Assembly (NCBI RefSeq): GCF_002086695.1
Contig: NZ_MVIH01000007.1
Location: 124,001-188,000 of the forward strand
Origin: Mycolicibacterium rhodesiae
Lineage (GTDB): Bacteria > Actinomycetota > Actinomycetes > Mycobacteriales > Mycobacteriaceae
Length of the DNA: 64,000 nt
Direction: 5' to 3'
The notes under the pieces were generated by a model. That model searched no databases and was not told the origin of the DNA. It was given only the letters and a program-made list of their open reading frames with translations. The position numbers and the translations under genes were made by a program. Below are positions 9,930-17,789 of this stretch, in pieces. The first letter of the stretch is position 1; each line of letters begins with the position of its first letter.

Positions 9930-10002
9930 TTCCGCGCACCACCTTCGCTTGCAACCGTGTGCCGCTGACTTTCCCACCCTAACGGCCCGCAGTGGTTGCC
10001 GC

Positions 10003-10446
10003 TCAGCGAAACTGCTCGGTCAACTCCACCCGCACGATAGCGCTGCCCGGCCAGACGGTTCGGGTGCGGACCCGCTGCCACTTCTCCCGCCACGGCAGGC
10101 CGGCGTCGACGTTGGTGATGCCAGGCAGCGGCAACAGTGGCACGAGGTTGTACTGCCAGCCGTACCGTGCGTGCAGCTGCTGGTTGGCCCGTTCGGCCTC
10201 AGCGCCCGACAGCAACTCCGCGTGCCCGTCGAATGCAACAGCGGAGGCGGGCACGCGGCCTTTGTAGTCGCACACCCGCAGCTGCACCCGCGGGTCGTTG
10301 ACGATCCGCGCGGTCTTCGGCCCGAGCTTGGTGCGGAACACCAGGGTCTGGCCGTCGAGGTGGAACCAGATGGGGGTGTCGACGGGTCTGCCGTCCCGGC
10401 GGAAGGTCCGCAGCTGGGCGTAGCGGCTGGTGCGCAAAGTGTCCAT
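10003..10446 (-). CDS. PPOX-class (pyridoxamine oxidase-like) protein, probably F420- or flavin-dependent
   Basis: 147 residues. It has the split-barrel flavin-binding fold of the PPOX class: early RYAQLRTFRRDGRPVDTPIWF, central VFRTKLGPKTARIVNDPRVQLRVCD, late FDGHAELL. Many actinobacterial proteins of this size use F420, but cofactor choice is not certain from sequence. The ATG at 10446 was chosen over 10455 because a MerR-type promoter (-35 TTGACT, 19-bp spacer, -10 TTCAAT) ends at 10454, so transcription would start at about 10446-10447; ATG 10455 overlaps the -10. Divergent from the merR-like gene and probably its target. Confidence 0.8.
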   Translation of the reverse strand: MDTLRTSRYAQLRTFRRDGRPVDTPIWFHLDGQTLVFRTKLGPKTARIVNDPRVQLRVCDYKGRVPASAVAFDGHAELLSGAEAERANQQLHARYGWQYNLVPLLPLPGITNVDAGLPWREKWQRVRTRTVWPGSAIVRVELTEQFR

Positions 10447-10461
10447 GGTGGCCATTGAAGG

Positions 10462-10481
10462 ACTTAGAGTTGGCTCCAAGT
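10462..10481. promoter_or_regulatory. MerR-type operator in a 19-bp promoter spacer
   Basis: The 20-bp near-palindrome ACTTAGAGT-TG-GCTCCAAGT (two mismatches between arms) lies between the PPOX and merR-like genes. On the - strand it falls between TTGACT (complement of 10479-10484) and TTCAAT (complement of 10454-10459), with a 19-bp spacer. An over-long spacer holding the palindrome is the hallmark of MerR-family promoters, where the regulator untwists DNA to activate. It points to the PPOX gene as the activated target. Confidence 0.72.
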
Positions 10482-10507
10482 CAAGCAAGCAGTCCGGGAA
10501 GGTGCCC

Positions 10508-10900
10508 ATGACCACTGCGCTCACCATCGGCGACGTCGCACGCCGCACCGACGTGGCGGCGACCACGTTGCGCTACTACGAGAAGATCGGGCTGCTACCC
10601 ATGCCGTCGCGGGCCGGCGGTCAGCGTCGCTACGACGGCGCAGTGCTGACCAGGCTCGAGGTCATCGGGTTGTGTAAGGCCGCCGGCTTCAGCCTCGACG
10701 AGATCGCCGTGTTGTTGCGCGACGATGCCCCGGGGCGGCCGGCCAGTCGCGCGCTGGCCGAGGCGAAGCTGGCCGATATCGATGCGCAACTGGCGACGCT
10801 GGCCCGGGCTCGCGGCATCATCGAGTGGGCGATGGCCTGCACGTGTCCGTCGATCGACACCTGCACGTGTGGCATTCACTGCACCGAGGAGAAACCATGA
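10508..10900 (+). CDS. MerR-family regulator with Cys-rich C-terminus
   Basis: 130 residues. The N-terminal winged helix-turn-helix is classic MerR: TIGDVARRTDVAATTLRYYEKIGLL, then GQRRYD. A dimerisation helix follows (about 85-110), and the C-terminus carries ACTCPSIDTCTCGIHC, five cysteines and a histidine spaced CxCx6CxCx3C. The position matches the effector site of metal- or redox-sensing members (SoxR has a different Cys spacing with an Fe-S cluster). The ligand is unknown; a metal or an Fe-S cluster is plausible. The ATG at 10508 puts the operator in the divergent gap. The stop overlaps the next gene (ATGA). Confidence 0.86.
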   Translation: MTTALTIGDVARRTDVAATTLRYYEKIGLLPMPSRAGGQRRYDGAVLTRLEVIGLCKAAGFSLDEIAVLLRDDAPGRPASRALAEAKLADIDAQLATLARARGIIEWAMACTCPSIDTCTCGIHCTEEKP

Positions 10901-11310
10901 CCGATGCCACCCCGAACGAGTCCCGGCACATCAGCGCCTGGATCAACAGGTCGGCGCTCGACGTGTACCGCTACGCATCCGATCCGGCTCACCTACCGCA
11001 GTGGGCGGCCGGCCTGGCCACCAGTGAGCTGACGCGGGTCGGCGACACCTGGGTCGCACAGTCACCGATGGGGGAGATCACGATCGAGTTCACCCCGGCC
11101 AACGATCTCGGCGTGCTCGACCACGTGGTGAATCTGCCGTCGGGTGAGCCGGTGTTCAATCCGTTGCGGGTGGTGCCTGCCGGCGACCAGTGGTGCGAGG
11201 TGGTGTTCACGTTGCGGCGCAGGCCCGAGATGTCGGACGAGGAGTACGCGGCCGATGCGGCTGCGGTGGCCGCCGATCTGGCGACGCTGAAACGCGTTCT
11301 GGAGCGTTAG
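10897..11310 (+). CDS. SRPBCC (START-like) family protein
   Basis: 137 residues with the helix-grip pattern of the polyketide cyclase/SRPBCC superfamily: an N-terminal ISAWINRSALDVYRYASDPAHLPQWAAGL segment, a strand-rich centre, and a long C-terminal helix ending in LATLKRVLER. These proteins bind hydrophobic ligands; no catalytic residue can be named. It overlaps the merR-like gene by ATGA, with GAGGAGAAACC just before the ATG. It is probably made with the regulator and may belong to the same stress response. The ligand is unknown. Confidence 0.75.
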   Translation: MTDATPNESRHISAWINRSALDVYRYASDPAHLPQWAAGLATSELTRVGDTWVAQSPMGEITIEFTPANDLGVLDHVVNLPSGEPVFNPLRVVPAGDQWCEVVFTLRRRPEMSDEEYAADAAAVAADLATLKRVLER

Positions 11311-11498
11311 CGCCTGCGGCGCAGCCCGAACGCGAGCCACACCGCGGTCGAGGTGCCGGCGGCCAGCAGCACGGCGGGCGCGGCATCCATCGTGACCACG
11401 CCGACGACGGCGAAGACGATCAGGCCGAGCACCAGCGCGACAAGCTTGTAGCGCGGCCACGGAACACCCGCGATCTGCACCTGGTCCATGCTCGTCAT
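11307..11498 (-). CDS. Small two-helix membrane protein, hypothetical
   Basis: 63 residues. A hydrophilic start (MTSMDQVQIAGVPWPRYK) precedes two hydrophobic segments (about 19-38 and 41-57) and a terminal RRRR, giving a hairpin in the membrane. An internal ATG at Met4 is an alternative start. It is convergent with the SRPBCC gene, with stops overlapping by 4 nt. No family recognised. Codon use matches the neighbours and the helices are clear, so it is likely real. Confidence 0.6.
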   Translation of the reverse strand: MTSMDQVQIAGVPWPRYKLVALVLGLIVFAVVGVVTMDAAPAVLLAAGTSTAVWLAFGLRRRR

Positions 11499-11533
11499 GG
11501 TTCGACTATACCGCGTTTTCGGTCACCCGAAAC

Positions 11534-13096
11534 CTAGGATTCGGACACCGAAGTTCTTGGGCGCGACGGCAGCACTGCCAGCACGAACACCGCTCCGGCC
11601 AGGCAGACCCCGGCGGCGGTCAGACACCCGGCCTGCAGCCCGGCGAGGAACGCGTTGTCGACGGCGCCCCGCACCGCGCCGCCGAACGGAGGCGGCACCT
11701 GGCCCGCCACCGCCAACCCTTGGGCCAGCCCCTCGCGCGCGGTCGACTGCGCGGCCGGGGGCAACGCGCTCACGGTCGGGTTCTCGGCCAGATGCCGGAT
11801 GTAGAGGGTGGAGAAGATGCTGCCGATGACCGCGACCCCGAGGGTGCCGCCGACCTGCCGGGTCGCGTCGTTGACCGCCGACCCGGCACCGGCTTGTTCG
11901 GGACGCACGACGCCCATGATCGAGTCGGTGGCCGGTGCGGTCGTCAACCCCAGGCCGCCGCCGAGGAGCACCATCTGCATGGCCATCGTCGGGTAGGTGA
12001 TCGCCAGCTCGCTGGCCGCGATCCAGCCGAACGATGCGGCCAACAGCAGAAGGCCAACGAAGACAACGACTTTCGTGCCGATGCGGGTCACCGCCAACCG
12101 TGTGCCCAGGATCGAGCCGACGGCGATGGACAGCGCCACCGGCAGAATACGCACGCCGGTCTCCAGCGCACTGTTGCCCTGCACCAGCTGCATGAACTGG
12201 GTGATCAGGAAGATGAACCCGAACAGGGCGAAGAAGGCGACGGTCACCGCACCGCTGGCGGCGCTGAATCGCAGGTTGGTGAACAGGCTGACGTCGATCA
12301 GCGGGTCGGATTGGCGGCGTTCCCACCAGGCGAAGCTCACCGCGGCGATCAGCGCGACGGCGAATCCTGCCAGCGTGGGCACGCTGGTCCAGCCACGGTC
12401 GGGTGCCTCGATGATGGTGTAGACCAGCGCGCCGAGCATCACGACCGACAGCGCAAGCCCACCGCGATCCAGCCGATGCTGCCGGCCGGGCGTCGAGGCC
12501 GGGATGACGAGCGGGGAGGCCAGCGCGGCGGCCATCGCTATCGGCGCCAGCGCGAGAAACAGGCTGCCCCACCAGAACACCTCGAGCAGGGCGCCGCCCA
12601 GGATGGGTCCGATAGCCACGCCCAGCCCGGTGACCGCACCCCAGACTCCGATGGCCGCCGCCCGCTGCCGCGGATCGCGGAAGGTGTCGGTGATGATGGC
12701 CAGTGTTGTCGGGTAGATCAGTGCCGAGGCCACGCCCATCACCAGTCGCATGCCGATCAGCGGTCCGGTCGAGGTGCACAGGGCGGCGCCGACGCTGCTT
12801 GCCGCGAACAGGATCAGGCCCGCGATCAGGGTGCCCCGCCTGCCGAACCGGTCACCGATGGTGCCGCCGGCCAAGACCAGCGCCGCGAACGCCAGGTTGT
12901 AGGCGTCGACGATCCACTGCAGCGCGCGCGTGGAGGCGCCGAGGGTCGAATTCAGGGTCGGCAGAGCAACATTGACGATGGTTGTCTCGACATTGATCGC
13001 GAGAGCGGCGACCAGCACGACCGCGAGGATCGCCACCGGCCGGGTTCGTCGCGCGGCGCCGAGTGGAGTGGGGAAGGCCGATGTGTCGACGGACAT
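11534..13096 (-). CDS. DHA2-type MFS multidrug exporter
   Basis: 520 residues with about 14 membrane segments, as in the EmrB/QacA (DHA2) subfamily. Marks seen: NVETTIVNVALPTL in helix 1, the loop motif GGTIGDRFGRRGTL, and the GLGVAIGPILGGALLE motif-C region in helix 5. Proton-driven drug export is the usual role; the substrate cannot be told. The ATG at 13096 was chosen over the in-frame TTG at 13102. It lies 85 nt downstream of the tetR-like gene on the same strand, and two palindromes in that gap suggest it is the repressed target. Confidence 0.9.
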   Translation of the reverse strand: MSVDTSAFPTPLGAARRTRPVAILAVVLVAALAINVETTIVNVALPTLNSTLGASTRALQWIVDAYNLAFAALVLAGGTIGDRFGRRGTLIAGLILFAASSVGAALCTSTGPLIGMRLVMGVASALIYPTTLAIITDTFRDPRQRAAAIGVWGAVTGLGVAIGPILGGALLEVFWWGSLFLALAPIAMAAALASPLVIPASTPGRQHRLDRGGLALSVVMLGALVYTIIEAPDRGWTSVPTLAGFAVALIAAVSFAWWERRQSDPLIDVSLFTNLRFSAASGAVTVAFFALFGFIFLITQFMQLVQGNSALETGVRILPVALSIAVGSILGTRLAVTRIGTKVVVFVGLLLLAASFGWIAASELAITYPTMAMQMVLLGGGLGLTTAPATDSIMGVVRPEQAGAGSAVNDATRQVGGTLGVAVIGSIFSTLYIRHLAENPTVSALPPAAQSTAREGLAQGLAVAGQVPPPFGGAVRGAVDNAFLAGLQAGCLTAAGVCLAGAVFVLAVLPSRPRTSVSES

Positions 13097-13111
13097 GGGC
13101 AACGCCCCTTT

Positions 13112-13130
13112 ATGTTGACGGCGATAACAT
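13112..13130. promoter_or_regulatory. Imperfect palindrome before the MFS gene
   Basis: ATGTTGAC-GGC-GATAACAT: arms match at ATGTT/AACAT with two mismatches inside. The half-site TGTTGAC resembles that of the perfect palindrome 20 bp away, so this may be a second, weaker operator for the adjacent TetR protein. Confidence 0.5.
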
Positions 13131-13150
13131 ATCGGAGCATGCCAGTCGAA

Positions 13151-13165
13151 GTTGACACTGTCAAC
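13151..13165. promoter_or_regulatory. Perfect palindrome, probable TetR operator
   Basis: GTTGACA-C-TGTCAAC, a perfect 7-1-7 inverted repeat between the tetR-like gene and the MFS gene. Read on the - strand it also contains a TTGACA -35-like hexamer for the MFS gene, so bound repressor would block RNA polymerase. Confidence 0.65.
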
Positions 13166-13181
13166 ATTGGCCCGAGCAGGC

Positions 13182-13793
13182 CTACCGCAGGCTGTCGCCG
13201 AACGCGTCGAGCAGGCGTTGGGTGATCAGCTGCTGGCGGTCGGTTCCCGCCATGCCGAGCGGGCCGTCCAGGAACAACGTCGCAGCGCCGTGCACCGCCG
13301 CCCACGCTGCTTCGTCGAAGCCGTCCCGTCGGGTCGCGGCGAGCATGCCCGCGGCCACCAGGTCGTCGATGCAGCCGCGGAGGATCTGAAAGGGATGGCG
13401 CTCGGGCGGGACCGTCTCTTCGCTGGGTTCGGTGCCGTCCGGGGCGAACGCGGTGCGGAAGAGCCCGGGCTCGGCCACGGCGAAGTCGATGTAGGCCTGA
13501 CCGGTGGCGCGGAAGCGGGCGAGCGCCCGGTCGGTCGGTCGCCCCTCGTCGGGGACGTGCTCGATCGCCTCGGCCATCGCCGTCCCGATCTGGGCCATGA
13601 CGTTGGCTTTCACCGCCGCCAGCAGCGCCCGCCGGTCCGCGTAGTGCCGGTAGGCGGCCGAGTTGCTCACCCCGGCCAGCCGCTGGACGTCGCGCAGCAC
13701 CACCGCGTCCGGCCCACCCGCCCTGGCCAGCGCGACGCCGTGGTCGAGCAGGGCCTGCCGCAGGTTTCCGTGGTGGTAGGAGGCGGTCGCCAT
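13182..13793 (-). CDS. TetR-family regulator
   Basis: 203 residues. The N-terminal HTH (about 8-55) reads HHGNLRQALLDHGVALA, then VVLRDVQRLAGVSNSAAYRHYADRRALLAAV, standard for the family. The C-terminal ligand domain is unassigned, but its FLDGPLGM segment resembles the WHG-type TetR_C domain. It lies upstream of the MFS exporter on the same strand and divergent from the nitrate reductase gene (100 nt gap). The most likely job is ligand-relieved repression of the exporter through the palindromes at 13112-13165. Confidence 0.88.
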   Translation of the reverse strand: MATASYHHGNLRQALLDHGVALARAGGPDAVVLRDVQRLAGVSNSAAYRHYADRRALLAAVKANVMAQIGTAMAEAIEHVPDEGRPTDRALARFRATGQAYIDFAVAEPGLFRTAFAPDGTEPSEETVPPERHPFQILRGCIDDLVAAGMLAATRRDGFDEAAWAAVHGAATLFLDGPLGMAGTDRQQLITQRLLDAFGDSLR

Positions 13794-13824
13794 GGCGACA
13801 AGTCTTACATCGCCGGGTGAGTTC

Positions 13825-13849
13825 TCACACCAGCGTCACCGCCGAAGTG
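13825..13849 (+). promoter_or_regulatory. GlnR-like box upstream of the nitrate reductase gene
   Basis: Contains AC at 13827-13828, nine bases, then AC at 13838-13839 (the AC-N9-AC form described for actinobacterial GlnR sites). The core CACCAG-N2-TCACCGC recurs upstream of narK. It begins 69 nt before the nitrate reductase ATG, a workable position for an activator. The overlapping GTGAG-TT-CTCAC at 13817-13828 is a further perfect inverted repeat. Confidence 0.62.
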
Positions 13850-13857
13850 AGCGCGGT

Positions 13858-13872
13858 TTATCGTCGCGATAA
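13858..13872. promoter_or_regulatory. Perfect palindrome near the nitrate reductase promoter
   Basis: TTATCG-TCG-CGATAA, a perfect 6-3-6 inverted repeat 21 nt before the ATG at 13894. It contains TATCGT (13859-13864), which could be the -10. It may be a binding site for a regulator acting at the promoter; the HTH of the adjacent NnaR-type protein is one candidate. No direct evidence for a partner. Confidence 0.45.
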
Positions 13873-13893
13873 CGCGCCCCGGCGCCTCCCGTA

Positions 13894-16800
13894 ATGTCCG
13901 CCGGGCACTGTTGCGCCGTGGCTGCCGGGACAGAGTGCGCCGACCACATCCGTACCGCCTGCTCGTATTGCGGCGTCGGGTGTGGCATCGAGGTGCGCAC
14001 CGCACCCGGCCCTGGAGGTCCGGTCATCGCCAGTGTTGTCGGTGACCGGCTTCACCCCACCAACTCGGGTCGCCTGTGCACGAAGGGTGCCACCCACGCC
14101 GAATTGATGGGCAGTGCCGACGGTCGCGCGATGAGTGCCCTGATCCGGCCCGCCCGGGGCGAGCGATTCGACGCTGCCTCCGTCGACGATGCCGCTGCGA
14201 TCGTCGGCAGCCGCCTCGCGGACATACTGGCGCGGCACGGCCCGGACTCGATCGCCCTCTACGTCTCCGGGCAGATGTCGCTCGAGGCGCAGTACCTCGC
14301 CACCAAACTGGCCAAGGGTTTCATCCGCACGGTCAACATCGAGTCCAACTCCCGGTTGTGCATGGCCAGTGCGGCCACCGGGTACAAGCAATCACTCGGA
14401 GCCGACGGGCTGCCCGGCTCCTACGCCGACATCGATTGTGCCGATCTGTTTTTCGTCATCGGCGCCAATATGGCCGACTGCCATCCCATTCTGTTCCTGC
14501 GAATGGCCGATCGCCTGCGGACCGGGGCCAAGCTGATCGTCGTCGACCCGCGGCGCACCGCGACCGCGGAAAAGGCCGATCTCTTCCTGCAGATCCGGCC
14601 CGGCACCGACCTGTCGCTGCTCAACGGACTGCTACACCTACTGGTGGAATCCGGCGACATCGACCGCGAATTCATCGCCGCACACACCGAGGGCTGGGCG
14701 GGCATGCCCGAATTCCTCGCCGGCTACCCACCGGCCCGGGTCGCCGAGATCACCGGCCTGTCCGAGTCCCACATCCGCCGTGCGGCAACGATGATCGCTC
14801 AAGCCGGCGAGTGGATGTCACTGTGGACGATGGGGCTCAACCAGAGCACCCACGGAACTGCGAACACCAACGCGATCTGCAACCTGCACCTGGCCACCGG
14901 CGCGATCTGCAGGCCCGGCAGCGGTCCGCTGTCACTGACCGGTCAGCCCAACGCCATGGGCGGCCGCGAAATGGGTTACATGGGGCCGGGATTGCCCGGT
15001 CAACGCTCGGTGGACGCCCCCGGGGACCGCTCGTTCGTCGAGGCGATGTGGGGCCTTGAACCCGCGACGATCCGCACGGACGTGAACCGCGGCACCATCG
15101 ACATGTTCGAGCGGATGGCTGCCGGCGACATCAAGGCCTGCTGGATCATCTGCACCAACCCGGTGGCCAGCGTCCCCAACCGTGCCGGGGTGATCGCCGG
15201 GCTGCGGGCCGCCGAACTCGTCGTCACCCAGGATGCCTACGCCGACACCGCGACCAACCGCTACGCCGACGTGGTTCTGCCCGCAACGCTGTGGGCCGAG
15301 TCCGACGCGGTGATGGTCAATTCCGAACGCAACCTCACCCTTGTCCGGCAATGCGTCTCGCCGGTGGGCGAGGCCAGGCCCGACTGGCAGCTGATCTGCC
15401 AGGTCGCCGCTGCGATGGGATTCGGTGCGCACTTCGCCTACCAGTCCAGTGAACAGGTCTTCGACGAGATCCGCGGCTTCGCCAATCCCAAGACCGGCTA
15501 CGACATCCGGGGGATCAGCTATCAACGGCTGCGGGATACGCCGGTGCAATGGCCGTGTCCGCCCGGCGACACCGACGACCGGCACCCGATCCGCTACCTC
15601 GCCGACGGAGTGCTGAAGTTCGCCACCCCGTCCGGCCGCGCGGTCTTCCACGCCCGGCCGCACCTGGAACCGCACGAATGCCCCGACGACGCATTCCCGT
15701 TGCTGCTCAACACCGGTCGGCTGCCGCACCAGTGGCACACCATGACCAAGACCGGTCGGGTGGACAAGCTCAGCCGACTCGACAACGGCCCCTTCGTCGA
15801 GATCCATACCGCCGACGCCGCCGCTCTCGACATCCGCGACGGTCAACCAGTGGAGGTGGCGTCGCGACGCGGCCGTGCGGTGCTGCCCGCCGTCGTCACC
15901 GACCGGGTGCTGCCGGGTAACTGCTTCGCGCCGTTCCACTGGAACGACGAACACGGCGACGATGTCACGGTCAACGCGGTGACCAACGACGCGGTCGATC
16001 CGCACTCGCTGCAGCCGGAACTGAAAGTGTGCGCGGTGCGGCTGCAGCCAGTCGGTGCGCCCCCGGTGCAGCCGCGGCCGGTGCGAACCCAACTGGCGGG
16101 CGCCGGCCCGGTGGTGCTGTGGGCATCGCAGACCGGAAACACCGAAGACCTCGCCGCCCGGCTGGTGGATGAGTTTGCGGCACAGGACATCGAGGCCGAA
16201 CTGGTGGCGATGGCCGACGTCGACGCCGCCCGGCTGGCCGGTGTCGGAAACGTGTTCGTCGTGACGAGCACCTTCGGTGACGGCGGCCCACCCGATAACG
16301 GCGCCGACTTCTGGCACCGGCTCAGCGCACCGGATGCCCCCGTCCTGGACGGGCTGGAATTCGCCGTCCTGGGCATCGGCGACCGTTCTTACGGCCAGTT
16401 CTGCGGGCACGCTCGCGCGCTGGACGCCCGGCTGGCCGAACTCGGCGGCCACCGGCTCCTGGAGCGCCGCGACACCGAGATCCACGACGATGCCGCCGTC
16501 GACGACTGGGTCCGGCGAATCATCGCGTTGGTCAATCCTGCTGCGGTGCTGTCCAACTCGGCGACCACGACACCGAGGCGGTTCACCCGGGCCGATCCGA
16601 TCCATGCGAAGCTCAGCCGCAACCTGCGGCTCACGCCCCGGTCGGCGGCCAAGGAGGTACGGGAGTTCGGCTTCGACATCTCCGAGCACGACGTCAGCTA
16701 TTCGGTCGGCGATTCGCTGGGAGTGCTGCCGATCAACGACGACGACGACGTGGCGGAATGGCTGTCCGTCACCGGCTTGTCCGGCGACGACATCGTCGAG

Positions 16801-17694
16801 GTCGACGGTGTGGAATGCGCACTGCGAGAAGCGCTGACCACCAGCTACGACATCTGCCGGTTGACCCCGAACCTGATCACCTTCCTCGCCGACACCGCGA
16901 CCGACAAGGCGGTGGTCAAACACCTGCGATCGGCGCTCGGCGACCTGGAGTCATGGCGGTTGGGACGCAATGGAATCGACGCCATTCGCGCGTTCGGCGT
17001 GCGGGCGGACGCCCGGCAGTGGCAGGACGCGCTGGTGCGGTTGGCGCCGCGGTTCTACTCGATTTCGTCCAGCCCGCTCATCAGTCCGCACGAGGTGCAA
17101 CTCACGGTGTCGGTGGTGCGCTACGACGGACCGGGTGGGGCTCGGCGCGGGGGAGTGTGTTCGACCTACCTGGCCGACCGCGCGGCCGACGCGGCCACTC
17201 CGATCTTCCTGCAGCACTCGCCGCATTTCCGTCCGCCGCAAGACCCGTGCGCTCCGGTCGTGATGATCGGTGCCGGCACCGGTATCGCGCCGTTTCGCGG
17301 GTTCCTGCACGAGCGGCGCGCGCTGGCTCATACCGGCCGCAATTGGTTGTTCTTCGGCGACCAGCACCGCGCCGAGAACTTCTACTTCGCCGACGAACTC
17401 ACGGCCATGGTCGCAGACGGCTTCCTCAGCCGGCTCGACCTCGCGTTCTCTCGTGACCAGGCCAAGCGAATCTATGTGCAGAACAAGATGATTGACAACG
17501 CTGCTCTGCTGTGGGGCTGGCTGCAGGACGGTGCGCACCTGTATGTGTGCGGTGACGCCACCGGCATGGCCGCCGGCGTGGACGCCGCGCTGAGCACGAT
17601 CATCGCCGGCCAGGGACGCATGGATGCCGAAGCCGCCCACGATTACAGGCGTGAACTCGTCGCCACCAAGCGTTATCTGCGCGACGTGTACTGA
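13894..17694 (+). CDS. narB: Assimilatory nitrate reductase fused to a diflavin reductase
   Basis: 1266 residues, about twice a normal NarB/NasA. Residues 1 to about 715 are a molybdopterin (bis-MGD) oxidoreductase: a [4Fe-4S] site C23-x2-C26-x3-C30-x31-C62, and the NSRLCMASA motif with Cys156 as the expected Mo ligand. A flavodoxin-like FMN domain starts near 740 (WASQTGNTEDLAARL), then a CysJ/P450-reductase-like FAD domain (RFYSISSSP near 1053) and a NADPH domain (GAGTGIAPFRGF near 1127) ending in YLRDVY. The fusion should pass electrons from NADPH through FAD and FMN to nitrate in one chain. Similar fusions occur in mycobacteria. Three extra N-terminal cysteines (6, 7, 15) are unexplained. 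The reductase module has also been annotated as a sulfite reductase flavoprotein. Confidence 0.93.
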   Translation: MSAGHCCAVAAGTECADHIRTACSYCGVGCGIEVRTAPGPGGPVIASVVGDRLHPTNSGRLCTKGATHAELMGSADGRAMSALIRPARGERFDAASVDDAAAIVGSRLADILARHGPDSIALYVSGQMSLEAQYLATKLAKGFIRTVNIESNSRLCMASAATGYKQSLGADGLPGSYADIDCADLFFVIGANMADCHPILFLRMADRLRTGAKLIVVDPRRTATAEKADLFLQIRPGTDLSLLNGLLHLLVESGDIDREFIAAHTEGWAGMPEFLAGYPPARVAEITGLSESHIRRAATMIAQAGEWMSLWTMGLNQSTHGTANTNAICNLHLATGAICRPGSGPLSLTGQPNAMGGREMGYMGPGLPGQRSVDAPGDRSFVEAMWGLEPATIRTDVNRGTIDMFERMAAGDIKACWIICTNPVASVPNRAGVIAGLRAAELVVTQDAYADTATNRYADVVLPATLWAESDAVMVNSERNLTLVRQCVSPVGEARPDWQLICQVAAAMGFGAHFAYQSSEQVFDEIRGFANPKTGYDIRGISYQRLRDTPVQWPCPPGDTDDRHPIRYLADGVLKFATPSGRAVFHARPHLEPHECPDDAFPLLLNTGRLPHQWHTMTKTGRVDKLSRLDNGPFVEIHTADAAALDIRDGQPVEVASRRGRAVLPAVVTDRVLPGNCFAPFHWNDEHGDDVTVNAVTNDAVDPHSLQPELKVCAVRLQPVGAPPVQPRPVRTQLAGAGPVVLWASQTGNTEDLAARLVDEFAAQDIEAELVAMADVDAARLAGVGNVFVVTSTFGDGGPPDNGADFWHRLSAPDAPVLDGLEFAVLGIGDRSYGQFCGHARALDARLAELGGHRLLERRDTEIHDDAAVDDWVRRIIALVNPAAVLSNSATTTPRRFTRADPIHAKLSRNLRLTPRSAAKEVREFGFDISEHDVSYSVGDSLGVLPINDDDDVAEWLSVTGLSGDDIVEVDGVECALREALTTSYDICRLTPNLITFLADTATDKAVVKHLRSALGDLESWRLGRNGIDAIRAFGVRADARQWQDALVRLAPRFYSISSSPLISPHEVQLTVSVVRYDGPGGARRGGVCSTYLADRAADAATPIFLQHSPHFRPPQDPCAPVVMIGAGTGIAPFRGFLHERRALAHTGRNWLFFGDQHRAENFYFADELTAMVADGFLSRLDLAFSRDQAKRIYVQNKMIDNAALLWGWLQDGAHLYVCGDATGMAAGVDAALSTIIAGQGRMDAEAAHDYRRELVATKRYLRDVY

Positions 17695-17730
17695 CCTCAC
17701 CGCGGCGGGATAGGGAAAGTGAGCGAGTTG

Positions 17731-17755
17731 TGACACCAGGATCACCGCGCAGGTG
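17731..17755 (+). promoter_or_regulatory. GlnR-like box upstream of narK
   Basis: AC at 17733-17734, nine bases, AC at 17744-17745, within CACCAG-N2-TCACCGC, the same core as upstream of the nitrate reductase gene. It begins 59 nt before the narK ATG and about 33 nt before the -10 TACCGT at 17778-17783. That suits activation of a separate narK-nirBD transcript under nitrogen limitation. Confidence 0.62.
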
Positions 17756-17777
17756 CGAAGGCGCAACAAAGAATTCC

Positions 17778-17783
17778 TACCGT
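17778..17783 (+). promoter_or_regulatory. -10 element of narK (leaderless)
   Basis: TACCGT ends 6 nt before the ATG at 17790, so the mRNA probably begins at the start codon. This decides the narK start against the in-frame GTG at 17730, which lies next to the GlnR-like box. Confidence 0.55.
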
Positions 17784-17789
17784 CGACGC

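Noticed and set aside
14932..16923. Long open frame antisense to the nitrate reductase gene
   Set aside because: Composition (His, Arg, Val, Gly repeats) and lack of any motif mark it as a shadow of the clearly conserved + strand gene.
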